Below, in pieces: positions 33,095 to 43,895 of a DNA stretch of 64,000 bases. Numbering within the stretch: the first letter of the stretch is position 1; every line of letters starts with the position of its first letter. Made by a program: the position numbers and the translations under genes. This DNA is from Prostheceraeus crozeri (lineage: Eukaryota > Platyhelminthes > Polycladida > Euryleptidae): the NCBI GenBank assembly GCA_907163375.1, contig CAJQUW010007444.1, positions 310,001 through 374,000 on the forward strand, given 5' to 3'. The notes below the pieces were generated by a model. That model was not told the DNA's origin and made no database searches. It was given only the letters and a program-made list of their open reading frames with translations.

Positions 33095-34563
33095 ATATCT
33101 TGGTGTCTGCAGAAGGAGTGCAGCAGGTCGATCCATCAGGACCTCTTCTTTTTTGTTTAGTGCTGCGTTCAATTATTCAAAAGCTGACTTCATCCTTGAA
33201 TATTTGGTATTTGGACGATGGTACGATCGGCGGGCATCCTGACTATCACCCGTGATCTGAATACGATAATTCGAGAAAGTCAAAATCGTTCTGCGTCTCA
33301 ATTTTAGCAAATGTGAATTAAATGTCCTCAACGAGTCTTGTGTTTTCCCTACTTATGGTTTGAGAAATATTCCCAAGGCAAACTAGCTTTTATGAGCTCC
33401 AATCGGGTCAATTCTCTCACAAAAGAAAAATCTGTCGTCAAAATTATCTGATCTTAGAAGAAACTCAAAGCTTTTTTTGATAATTTGTTTTGTAATTTCA
33501 AAATTCCAGTACTGTGCGCTGTAGTCCATGTATGGATAACTGCTGTTTTGATGAAATCGACGTCACCATCCGCAGCGGGTTAGATGTTATGTTGAATATC
33601 AAACTGTATCACACAGCTTGGAAGCAAGCTTGCCTACCTACTTCTTTAGGAGGGCGAGGAGTAAGATGAACCAAAGATCTTCCACTACCATCCTTCTTAT
33701 CCTCGGCCGGTACATCAAGAGAAATGTACTTGACTCCTTAGCCGAAATAATTTTCGATGTTGATCAGTGTCTGAAATCAGCTGAGAAAAGATGATGTTTC
33801 TTAACCCGGTCTCCCGGAATCCTGTCGTACAAACAAAATTATTTGGACAAAGCAGTATCTAGGGCAAAGGCAGATCATCTTTTAGCAAAAGCAGATACTC
33901 TCATGTCCCGAGGACGCCTGCAGAACGTTAGAGGGGCTTTCACGGGAGTTTGGCTGAACTGTCCACCATCCCAGTCTCTGCAGACCAAATTAACGAAAGA
34001 TGAAATTCGCATTATAGCTGGTCTTCGTCTCGGGACACCTCTGTGTGAACCCCATAAGTGCTCTTGTGGAGTAGCCGTTGATAAGACAGGTACACATGGA
34101 CTATCATGCTCCAGAGCTGCTGGCCGCTCCAATCGTCATCTAGCGGCTAAGAATTTATTGTCAAAGACATTGAATTCCATCAACATACCATCAATTCTTG
34201 AACCTTCAGGTCTTATGCAATTTGACAGTCAGCGGCCTGGTGGTATGTCGCTCCCATTCATGAAAGGGAAACCTCTGGTATGGAATTTCAAATGTTGCGA
34301 TCCTTTGGCAGCCTCTCATCTTAATGTTGCTAATGGAAAAGCGGGTTCAGTCGCAAAGGAGGCAGAGACGAAGAAATCTTTTAAAATATGAAACTCTCAT
34401 GGATTCATACAACTTCAGGGACCAGAGACCAGGTGCCACCCTTCTTGTTCGACAGATCGGAAGCAAGTCAGGTGACCCTCTGACAACGTCCCAACTGACT
34501 CAACGATTGAGTCTTGCCTTGCAGCGTGGCAATGCTGCTTCAGTCAGAGGAAGCCTCTACTAA
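33095..34563 (+). pseudogene. Decayed non-LTR-type retroelement: reverse transcriptase end and restriction-like C-terminal domain
   Basis: The first open stretch (to 33255) reads GVQQVDPSGPLLFCLVL and NIWYLDDGTIGG, reverse transcriptase motifs B and C (family form GVQQGDP and Y.DD). FSKCELNVLNES follows in another frame near 33305. The last part (33843-34391, then 34324-34563 in a shifted frame) contains AGLRLGTPLCEPHKCSCG, DKTGTHGLSC, RSNRH, an LEPSGL..RPGG segment and VWNFKCCD, ending ALQRGNAASV. The order Cys-x-Cys, His, Cys, then RH and a (R)PDG...WD centre resembles the zinc-knuckle plus restriction-like endonuclease of R2-type elements; here PDG has become PGG. At least four frame breaks are evident. 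The family assignment is from memory of similar invertebrate proteins. Confidence 0.75.
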
Positions 34564-34802
34564 ACACAATTAGTTAATTATTGATTCCTAGATTTTCGAT
34601 CCTTACAGGTATTATGGCTCAATTGCCACTTTTCGGAAAGTGAACCTACTAGCAGTTTTAGGAAGGCAAAATATTCATCCCAATTGTTCTTTCTGTTTCT
34701 TCAAATCCGGTACTTCGGTTTAATTCGTCCTTTCAGTGTGATCTCGAATATATAGGCAATTTTCAGAGAACTTCATAAATTACCAGAAGTCCATGAATAC
34801 TA

Positions 34803-36199
34803 CAGTCCGTTTCATAAAAAGTGGATCATCCTAAAATTTGACTAAATAAAACATAAGTATGATACAGAAAGCATTTTTCATGTTATTTCATGTCCCTAAT
34901 ATATTTAAATGTCCTTATATAATCTGATAAGCTATGACAGTAACGGTTTATTTTGTGGCCCTACCCTTATTGTCAATGACATTACCAATTCGTCTAGGCA
35001 TTGATTCGATGATATCGTTGATTTTTGACTGATCTAACTTTCTCCACTCTCTTTTTAGCAGTGACGTAAGTTGTGATACGCCATCTGTAGGTAGCAGTGA
35101 ACGATGAACGTTACGCTTTAGAATACTCCATACATTTTCTATGGGATTCAGATCAGGAGAACGAGTTGGCCAAGATAATGTCCTAAGCCCTAATTGAGAC
35201 TTGCACAAGTTGACTCTACTACTCCTGTGACACGTAGCATTATCATCCATAAATAACCAAGTCGATGGATCACCAAGTTGATCTGTCATTTGGCCAATGT
35301 TCATTCGTAAAACATTCACATAGCGTTCAGAATTCATGGTTCCTTGCTTCAGAGCGGGCATTGGTCCAAATGCCCAAATCAGTAGAGTCGCAGGGGACGA
35401 TGTAAATGTACCATCACTATCCTTAAGGGACTGATGCCTCATCAGAGTGACAACATTGCCCATCTGAGACGTCTTTTTGTATGCTGATCTGATAATCGAT
35501 CTGAGAGGCTCAATAAGTCTTCTATGAATAGTGGACTTAGAAATAGACGAGTCTAGTGCAGCCATCTACGTTTGGATGTTTTGCGTGGAGACGGCAGAGC
35601 CCCCTATTACGACAGAGTCGAAAATCATTTGATGCACATTTGGTAAGGGACATTTAGTGCTTGTAGCTAAAAACCGCTGACAGAATGCGATCTCGTTATT
35701 GTTCATTTGTGTTTTGTATTGTTTTCAACCGGTAAGAGATAAATTTCTAGCTGAAAGCAATCAGGAGTGCTGCCAACACCACCGCAACGAAGTCAGGAAG
35801 CTATGGAACATGAAGTCCAGTTAATCACATGTAGCAGTTACATTATTGTTGATGAATAATGGTGCTATACTGGCTCTGATTGACCGATTTTCTTTATTTT
35901 TGTTTTTGATAGCTTTTAGAAAAACATATTACATAACAAAGAAAACAAATGTAATTTTATAAGAGTGAGGTATGATTTTGTGTAACATTGCTAAATGAAG
36001 ATCAAATTATCTACTACTTTTTTATCTATAACAGGAAAACAACTCAATATTCATGCTTGAAATTTCCAACAATGATATTAGTAAGTACAACTGACATCTC
36101 TTCCAAATTTCAGAGAAATTCGTTCAAGTTTGGCGGAGTTAGACAAAGTTGAAGTTAAGGCGATGTTTAAGGGTGATCCATTTTTTATGAAACAATCTG
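34803..36199 (-). mobile_element. Tc1-like DNA transposon
   Basis: The left end after TA (34801-34802) reads CAGTCCGTTTCATAAAAAGT. The right end before TA (36200-36201), on the minus strand, reads CAGATTGTTTCATAAAAAAT, so the inverted repeats match at most positions over about 29 bases. The 1397-bp element has one transposase gene on the minus strand. The left 120 bases recur at 55255-55374 with a single one-base difference. Confidence 0.88.
34948..35565 (-). pseudogene. Tc1-like transposase, internally deleted
   Basis: The 205-codon frame holds WLFMDDNATCHRSS (second catalytic Asp region), SWPTRSPDLNPIENVWSILK (the DLNPIE motif with the third catalytic residue, Glu) and ends SMPRRIGNVIDNKGRATK, the usual Tc1 C-terminus. 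The usual first-Asp motif (W.DE) is missing between the helix-turn-helix remnant STIHRRLIEPL and LLIWAFGPM, where roughly 60 residues appear deleted. Upstream frames to about 35720 (NNNEIAFCQRFLATS) may be the original N-terminus. Usual family length is about 340 residues. It is inactive. Confidence 0.88.
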
Positions 36200-36201
36200 T
36201 A

Positions 36202-36969
36202 GTTGTTGACAATCAGATAAAATCACTTACAACGGTTTCACACCACGTAGCAGAAACCCACTTAGATGAAGTCCACTCAGTGGAAAGTTAACTACATAAA
36301 TCAACCATCATCCATCGATAATGTTAACAAATGCACATACTGTGCTTACACAATGCAGAGTAAACTGCAGGAAGCAGATTGATCACACATTTCTTCTAAC
36401 GTTTGATCAATTCATGAATGTAATGCGCGGAGAAAGCTAGGGTCTTTCGTATTTGTTTTTGGGGTATATATCTTCATTCTACAACAAATCAAGCATTTAA
36501 TGTTTTGTTTCAAGCATTTTGCCTTGATTATGCGATGTCTTGCTCGCTTCAAACTCTAATTTTTTTAATTATTGTAACACTATTTTCAATGAAATAAGAA
36601 GTGTTATTCAATAAATAATAATAAGGTGAAGCATAATAAGAGTCAATGAGTGCTTGCATTGTACAGCATGACGTCACTTTTACAGACCAAATCAAAGGCA
36701 TAACAATAGACCTGTTGCAGAGAGCATTTTCAAAGCGGTGAACATTGTCCTATGCCGATGGCCACAATTACTATACCGTATAGCTACAATATGCGCATGT
36801 TAACATGAGCGGAGAACCATAGAAGAGATTTTTCGCTAAGGAGGGTTGACACCATCTACAGCAAATGTTCCTTGGTAATAACAAACAGCAACCGCCTTTC
36901 ACTTGTGTCTTCAGGCACTTAAGTTCCTCTGAAAACGAACAAAATTGTGAGAAGACCCATTGTGGACTA
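36202..36969. other. Filler between two TA-flanked elements
   Basis: No coding feature or repeat was recognised; short frames on both strands near 36771-36992 overlap each other and lack motifs. Confidence 0.45.
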
Positions 36970-37927
36970 CACTGTAAATCGATCAATACCAATCACATAC
37001 GAAGGATGCATCTGTATATATTTGTATGCTTTTCGTATGTTATTTCAAGTGTGGTATGCCTTATATACGGAATCCATACCAGCACAGTGTTAAAAGAAAG
37101 CATCAATTATGTGTAAGTATGTTAATTCAAGGTCTTTTGTCAATAAAGATCACGCTAATGTTGCTAATGTTTTGTAAGTAGTGAGATAGTGACATTCAGG
37201 AGTTATACTTTAATACTGAATTCGATTTTGATACATGTAATTCTAAGATATTTCATAAGTAATCAATAAGTATTCAACCATCAACAATTATACATTATGT
37301 AATTTTGAAATTAAGCATATTATCAATCCGAAATAAAAACACATTATAATTCATGAACGCAAAAATAGTTTTGTTTGAGACATATAAGTCAGCATCGCTG
37401 CACGAAAGATATCGTTTGAATGAATTGATGTTAATCAACTTGGTTCGTAAAGTAGAGCTAACTAAGCGTCCTGTTAATTTTGCTAGACAAATATCAACGA
37501 CGACATACTCGTCGAGCAGAAATTTCTCTATAAATCTAATCTGGTTAAATATCGCACTATCAAAAAGAAATATTCACGACTGGTATTACTGAAAAAAGTT
37601 ATTTGACAGTAGTATGTAATACATATATTTTTTCCTTTGTGACTTAAAGCTCTTCATACCAGAGGCATACGAATGAGGATGAATTCGCATCGGGTTTCGT
37701 ATATAAAACATACCAACAACTCGTATTTCAGTGTAAATAGCCAATCACAGATAGAACAGTTGGCATCGCTACATACCAATCACTTACGAAAGTAAATGAG
37801 ATTTCGTATGGAAAGCATACCAGATCTCTGTAAGCATACGAGAATCTCGTATCAGATGTTAGTTTCAAATTGCATGTGATTTTAGCATATGTTTGTATGT
37901 AGTTTTCGTATCCAGCGACTTACAGTG
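36970..37927. mobile_element. Non-autonomous TIR element flanked by TA, with CGTATG/CATACC subterminal words
   Basis: The ends read CACTGTAAATCGATCAATAC and, on the minus strand, CACTGTAAGTCGCTGGATAC, both next to TA (36968-36969 and 37928-37929). Inside each end the words TTCGTATG, CATACGA and CATACCA recur more than ten times, for example TTTCGTATGGAAAGCATACC near 37800. The 958-bp body has a 79-codon ORF without motifs. The TA duplication suggests the Tc1/mariner group, with no transposase left. The dense subterminal words could be transposase binding sites. Confidence 0.7.
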
Positions 37928-37929
37928 TA

Positions 37930-39038
37930 GGATTGTCATTGCAAGTCTAAATAACAATTTACCTGAGAACCTGAATGAAACATATTTTAAACTAAACTTT
38001 AATCATTCGACCCATTTAAGCGCTATGTTCGTTTAACGAACACTTCGACCTTAAATGTTTGTTTAATGTTGCGTACCATTATGCACCGTAACGGCAAGAA
38101 AGAGGAAGCAGTTACTCCTCCCAACTTCATTCGATGCATAGAGCGCCCGGAAATTGCGCTTAAAATTTCCTTTGAATAAAAACTGATAAAAAGTTCAATT
38201 TTGAAATCCGTGACTATAATCGCTTATGATAATTATGAAGTTAAGCATGTTAAGCTGAAATGGTTCTATATGTTGAGAAATTTTGAAGATTTTTAGTATA
38301 AAAAGCAATGATAAGATTATCTTGTGCATGGAATACAGTAAAATTGAAGTGCATGCTTTTACACCTTTTCCAATCCATCAGCAAAAATTTTCAATTCAAT
38401 GGTAAAATATTTCAGGACAGAAGCAATCTTCATTTTTGACTTGAGATAATTGATTAATGTCATGAAATTCATTGATTTTGCATTCTATCTCAGTTCAAGA
38501 GTAAAATCCTCAAGTCATTTTCCTCAAATCATCAAGCAACATTCTTACTTAACAATCGGCATTATCATAAAAAATGTAGGTTTCAAGGCGATCAGGTTTT
38601 CAGGGGTTTATCCGATTGTCTTTCCAAGAGAAAAATAAAAAATACCAACTTTCTAGATAGACCCTTTTTAATTTTGCGTGTACATCACCGCACGATTTGA
38701 AGGCCAACGGCCTAGAATTCTGTGTAGCTTGTATATTACTTAATTAACTATTTCATTGATTGCAAATTAAAAAGGAGTGACCAAGAAGGCTGGTAATTTT
38801 TCCTCTTCTCCTAGAAAACAAAACAGTTCAAGATAAATTTATGCTACCTAATAATTGTAACACCAATAACCTAATCCTGGCTCAAGCAATAGGCCAATTC
38901 ATTATTCGCATTTGAGCTAAATTGTGATTTCTATTTCATTTTTCTTCATTGTGCCGTCAAATTGAAATGCTAACTAAATTAAGTCTTGAGCTTTGTTGAA
39001 TAAACCTTGCAATCAAAAGACCTGGAGATAACATGAGG
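37930..39038. other. Gene-free stretch
   Basis: No coding feature, element end or repeat array was recognised. Confidence 0.45.
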
Positions 39039-39051
39039 TATCCAAATGAAT

Positions 39052-39362
39052 GTGAAATGCTCCCTCTTCACCGAGATCCATACAATTGCAATCAATTAGT
39101 ACTTCCAAAAGACCAATCTGAAGCTTGATAGTAATATGTATAACATGAAATTTTGTATAGAGCACTTGAGTAATGTCTTTGTGTCAACTATTGTATCATG
39201 TAGTCGAAATGAATTTTACTCTCGGCAATGTGAGTGAATGGCGCTGCCCTCTGATGTCACTTTTACCTCTGCCTGCTTGAAGACGAGCGAAGCGCTCGGA
39301 AGCTCGCAACTATCATAAAAATTCATCCCGAGATTGGTCTTCTGGAAGTACTAATTGATTGC
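39052..39362 (+). mobile_element. Penelope-like 3' remnant with inverted end and 13-bp target duplication
   Basis: TATCCAAATGAAT occurs at 39039-39051 and 39363-39375, directly flanking a 311-bp insert. A 32-base arm at 39088-39119 is the inverse of the last 32 bases (39331-39362), with one mismatch. The body from about 39160 matches the 3' end of the Penelope-like fragment at 18345-18545: CACTTGAGTAATGTCT, TGAAGACGAG, GCTCGGAAGCTC and the ATAAAAATTC stretch. The words TTGAAGACGAG...CTCGGAAG look like a degenerate hammerhead core. No coding part is left. Confidence 0.75.
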
Positions 39363-39375
39363 TATCCAAATGAAT

Positions 39376-40482
39376 CATACATTTCAAAATTAAGAGTTAC
39401 TCGTGATTAATGTCTTCTGCTAAACAGTGGTGAGAGTCAATATACTCTGTTAAATATTTCCCATTGTGGTTTCTGTAATAGAAGAAGTGGATTGTTCCGC
39501 TTATTCGCATGAAAGATGGAATGCGTTGTTAATATGGTTGCTGTGGAGTTCATGTCGAATTTCTCCAAGTAGTCGTTTAAACTCCAATTGTTTGGACGGT
39601 CTCGAGGTCCGAACGTCAGATGTTTTCGTCTGGTAGGGTGCGCTGTATTTTCACAATCTTTACCAAGCTTTTGTGGGATGCACAAAATAAGGCACGAGCG
39701 AATAATAGTTTATTTGGTGGTACCAATGTTTCGGACTTAGTCCTCAAGGCAACTCGGACGCTGCATTGTATGAGATATTCAACGTCTCAGAGAAATCCCC
39801 ACGTCGCACGTACGAAGCAGCGATCCACTCTCTGTCAATTAAGCGTCAGTAGCATCTTTAATTGAAAATTGATATCATTCAGACAGTTATCATATTTGCA
39901 GTTGTGTTGACTGTTGAACTTAGTTTATGGCTCTTGATTTGACAAAGTTGACAGCTTTGTTAGCAATGATCATTTAACCTAAATTCGAAATGAGATATTT
40001 TATACTTGAACTGAGGAAATTGAAAAGTTAGTTGCACAACTAAAGCAACAAAACTGAGATTCCCTAATTTAGATCTGATATTGTTTGTTAATGATGTAAG
40101 TTCTTTAGTGTTAAAGACAACTGAATTGAGTAAATTTACCATCAGATTTAGTTAGTTTATACATCAGTTGTAAAAGGTGCCAAAAGTAATCGCTCTTAGC
40201 CCTATCCATACTGAGATCTAAAACGCATCGATGTTCCGTAGACTCCCTCTCCTCCTTAATTTCTAAAATATTGCTTCAAATTCGCACTGTGAAAACAATT
40301 CAAAATCACAAATTTTCACAAACTTTGACATTTTCTCAAATATTGGTTGCGAACGTCCTTATTGTATGCTATTTGCGATGCCAAAATGGTTGAATGCACT
40401 GAGAAATTGTTCATGAGTATAAAAGTAGCAGATTGATAGGATTGATTTGTGCAAGTAATACAACTCAAACATGCGCATATGA
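39376..40482. other. Filler with a possible Penelope-like tail
   Basis: On the minus strand near 39760-39700 the sequence CCTTGAGGACTAAGTCCGAA followed by ACATTGG and AAATAAAC resembles the 3' ends of some Penelope-like elements, but no boundaries are visible. The 82-codon minus-strand ORF 39437-39685 is not recognised. Confidence 0.4.
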
Positions 40483-40587
40483 AATGATGGATTCAACAGA
40501 TGGAAAATAACTGCGCGTCTTGGTGGATTTGAGCCACCGACCTCTGACATTCTAGGCCATCGCTCTACCAGCTGCGCTATCGACGAG
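40483..40587 (-). mobile_element. tRNA-derived SINE, copy 1
   Basis: On the minus strand TAGCGCAGCTGGTAGAGC is a perfect RNA polymerase III A box and GGCTCAAATCC is a near-consensus B box; GGTGG/CCACC forms the T stem. The acceptor ends pair only in the middle, so this is a tRNA-like head. It is followed by GCGCAGTTATTTTCCATCTG and TTGAATCATC-like sequence, shared with copy 2 at 40770-40873. Peptides such as QLVERWPRM.EVGGSNPPRR from this stretch are translation artefacts of tRNA-like sequence. Confidence 0.72.
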
Positions 40588-40769
40588 CGACAGAACGACA
40601 TAAGTCCTCAATTGAAGAATCCGCGGTATCGAATTAGATGGCGTCATCCCCTAAGACAACATAGCATTAACCGTCAAGCCAAACTACTGAAGCGAGATAT
40701 CAATAATTCAAAAACAGAACTATACTTTGAAACGGGGACTTAGCCCACACAGTATTCAAAGAAAGCTGC

Positions 40770-40873
40770 AATGATGATTCAACAGACGGAAAATAACTGC
40801 GCATCTTGGTGGATTTGAACAACTGACTTCTGGCATTCTAGGCCAACGCTCTACTGACTCAGCTATCGACGAA
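40770..40873 (-). mobile_element. tRNA-derived SINE, copy 2
   Basis: It has the same layout and orientation as copy 1 about 290 bases away. The A box is TAGCTGAGTCAGTAGAGC and the B box GTTCAAATCC. An anticodon stem TTGGC/GCCAG with loop CTAGAAT is intact here, so the head looks like a tRNA with AGA in the anticodon position. The shared non-tRNA body reads GCGCAGTTATTTTCCGTCTG then TTGAATCATC. It could be an independent insertion or a local duplication. Confidence 0.72.
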
Positions 40874-40874
40874 G

Positions 40875-42589
40875 AATTTCCTCCAAAACCGACACAATGT
40901 ATCTGTGAAAATGGCATTACACTGATCTCATTAACTTCTAATATAACAAAAAGGAAGACAGACGACCTGCAGATACCCAAATAATTCAAATGATAAGGAC
41001 AAGATTCAAAAATGTCTACTTACATATGCCACTACTACAAAAAAATTTATAAGTAATACTTGCGCAACATTTGAATTTCCAATGATCTATTCGATTACTA
41101 TGGCATTAGCATGATTCATTGACTCATATTTGTAAACAAAAGTCAAATTTAAATAAAAAGCACTTCGTTAAAGTCTTAAAACACACAAAATGATTGCAAA
41201 AATGAACAAAACTCAGACTTCGAAAAATATGATTTTTAAAACAAGTCATGAATTCGACCTTCCAGTTGGTCAAATCCGTCGATTTTGGTGAAATCATTAA
41301 TAAACGCCAGAACAAAAAAGTCATAGCATCAGTTGGACGGCTTAGCTTTAAGATGCTCATAGCAATAGTGGGACAGCCCCTCCCCGGTATTCATAATGTA
41401 AAATATGGATATTTAAATTTCTAGTAAGTCTTTTTTCGCTAGTCTGTTTAAGTGAGATTTTAGTGAAGAAGTACGACTAGCAGAATATACAAAGTTTTCA
41501 CATCAGTAGAAAATTCCCAAGAAATATTCATTTTATCAAAGGTCATCATTAAGGTGTGTTGATTATGCATGGCAAAAGTCACAAGACGAAAAATTTCAAC
41601 AAAAATATTTGATAAACATGATGAACTTCAGTGAATGGGCCATAGATTGTACGTCAAGATGAATGGATGAATAAAAGCATGTGAATGACTTATTATCGAT
41701 ATCATTCGTCTGACGACAGCTGTGTCGGCGATTGAAAGGCCTTACATACAGATAATTAAAAGTCTTTGAAATAGTGACTTCTTTTGCTTTAAAATTTACT
41801 TCAGGTCACATATTGCATCAGATGCCAAAGTTAGCTTGTTCACCTGATCTGGGATTCAAAGCGTGTCAGCTTCGTTAGTATCAAAGCTGCCACCATAAGG
41901 ATACTACTCCAAACTTTTGAGGAATGCTAGTGTGTAAGGATGGGCTAGCCTGAGGCATACGTGTGTTCCATTAGTGAAGGACAGAAATGTGTATGAAAAG
42001 ATGAGTGACTAATGAGATTGAATAAGTCGATCAGATATGATTCTCCAGTTAATTATAAAATAAAAAAGTGTATCGTGTGAAATTAACTCTACCGAAGTGG
42101 TTCCGAAATTCTCTCTGACTCCATTAGTGATCACATGAATGAATCTGCAGTTTAACTACCTATATATGTGAAACTGAAAGAGCTTGTCATAATCTGCAGG
42201 GCACATCTTTTGTAAATCCAACTTGTTCCTTTTGTATTACTCCATACATCAGGTCAGGTTATTAAGGTCTACTTGACAAATGAATGACCACTTGAGATTA
42301 TCTTCACAATTTATGCTTTCTAGCATGAAGTCCACTTGAATAGTTCCTTGAGATTTTTAATATCAATACTCCATTGACTATCAAGGTGTCGAAAGTTATT
42401 ATTTTCTCCTGAAGCATTTGATGCGTTAGCGTAAACAGTTCATGCATTGATGTATATATAAGACCTGTTCTCACACAAGACTGTTCATTGATGCAAAAAT
42501 CAATTGCCACTTGATGGCGTCTGAGATACCTGTAATTTCAGTTAAGTGAAAATTACTTTTGATATAGCTTAGTTAATGAACTGCATATT
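40875..42589. other. Gene-free stretch
   Basis: No feature was recognised; minus-strand ORFs at 41124-41360 and 42304-42510 lack motifs or splice signals. Confidence 0.45.
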
Positions 42590-42597
42590 GCTGTGAT

Positions 42598-43887
42598 CAG
42601 GGCATTTGAACGAACGGCATTTTTTTCATTTTTCTGATGAACGAATTATCGAACGGTATGTCTGAGAAGACGATGAACGATGATCGGAACGAACGGCTTT
42701 TTTGCTTGATTGAACGTGATTGAACGGTAATTCAACCCCGGAAAACCCAGTATAAGAAATAATGGTAGAAAATCCTTGATAATTTTCCAAAATTGCTTTT
42801 TTTCAGTAAAGTAGTATTTTGAAATTTGAAAATATTTATGTGCCAATTTGGACATGGGGCGACCCATTACGCTTTCATGGTAATGAAACCTTTTGATTTT
42901 GGTAAAAGAAAATTCTATTGATGCTCTTCGAAATTGCCTGTTTAAGTATTGAGACTTCAGCTATTGATTTAGTATTCCGAAAATACAAGTAGGCCTGCTA
43001 CTCATAAACCACCAAAAATCTACGCATATTGCATCAAAACATGGTTTAGTAGTGGTGAAAATTGAAGAGGCAGGACTGAAGAAGTTTCACGTGCTTCTAT
43101 GAAGTAAATAAATTTGTCATGATACGCACTAAATTATCAAAAATTATCAAAAAATAGGTTCAGGCATGCCTATAATGATCTTTCATGCAGGTAACCAGTT
43201 TTTTTTAAAAAAAACTTGGCTTTTGCCACCCGGAGTTGGAGTCTTATCAAAAGCCCGAGTCCTATCAACCTACGGGTCGGAGTCCTCATCAAAATGATAG
43301 GACTCCGCATCCCTGTCTAGGCCTATGCTAGCTGGCAAGTTCCAAGCTTTGTGTAAGCGAAGTGTCAAATGATGCTGCTAAAGCTTGTTATAGGTTAGTC
43401 ATCACGAGAGAAGGATTTTGACTTCCTCAATGGATTTTCATAGTCTCTAGCTTGACTAGGTTTGATATAAAAAGGCGTGTGTGACGTAACGTTTGACGTC
43501 AATTTGCGTTTCGCATTGTCATTGCGGGACAATGACAATGGCATTGTCGGGCAATACCGACAACGAATTTTCCGATAGTACAGCCTATATTATTTCGCGA
43601 TGTCAGACGGGAGAACATCCTGCATTGTCATCTTCCACGTTTCTCTGAAAAAACCGGTTTGGATAGAAACGATATAGGACAGCACCGGTTAGGACAGCAC
43701 TATATTGGGTTCATCAAAATTAAACATTGTTTTGACTTAAAAAAGAACGATTGAACGGTGTTTTATGCCATGAACGAACGGAACGGGAGTGATGGCTCAT
43801 TTGAGCCGTGAACGAGCGAGCGGGTTTGAAAGGCTAATGAGCGGAAGATCGAACGACGGGGAAATATGTGACTGTTCAAATGCCCTG
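42598..43887. mobile_element. Non-autonomous hAT-like element with 8-bp target duplication
   Basis: Both ends begin CAGGGCATTTGAAC (14 bases; right end on the minus strand). Eight flanking bases are GCTGTGAT on the left (42590-42597) and ACTGTGAT on the right (43888-43895), 7 of 8 equal. CAGGG ends and 8-bp duplications are diagnostic of hAT. Subterminal regions hold many GAACG(A)ACGG and GATTGAACGG words, all on the plus strand at both ends. Near 43230-43315 GGAGTC(C)TATCA-type words repeat four times. The 1290-bp body encodes no recognisable transposase; the ORF at 43789-44163 merely crosses the right end. Confidence 0.82.
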
Positions 43888-43895
43888 ACTGTGAT

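Noticed and set aside
40500-40590. Functional tRNA gene
   Set aside because: A and B boxes are good, but the acceptor stem pairs only in the middle and the anticodon stem is broken in copy 1; a second copy shares non-tRNA sequence, so SINE is the better call.
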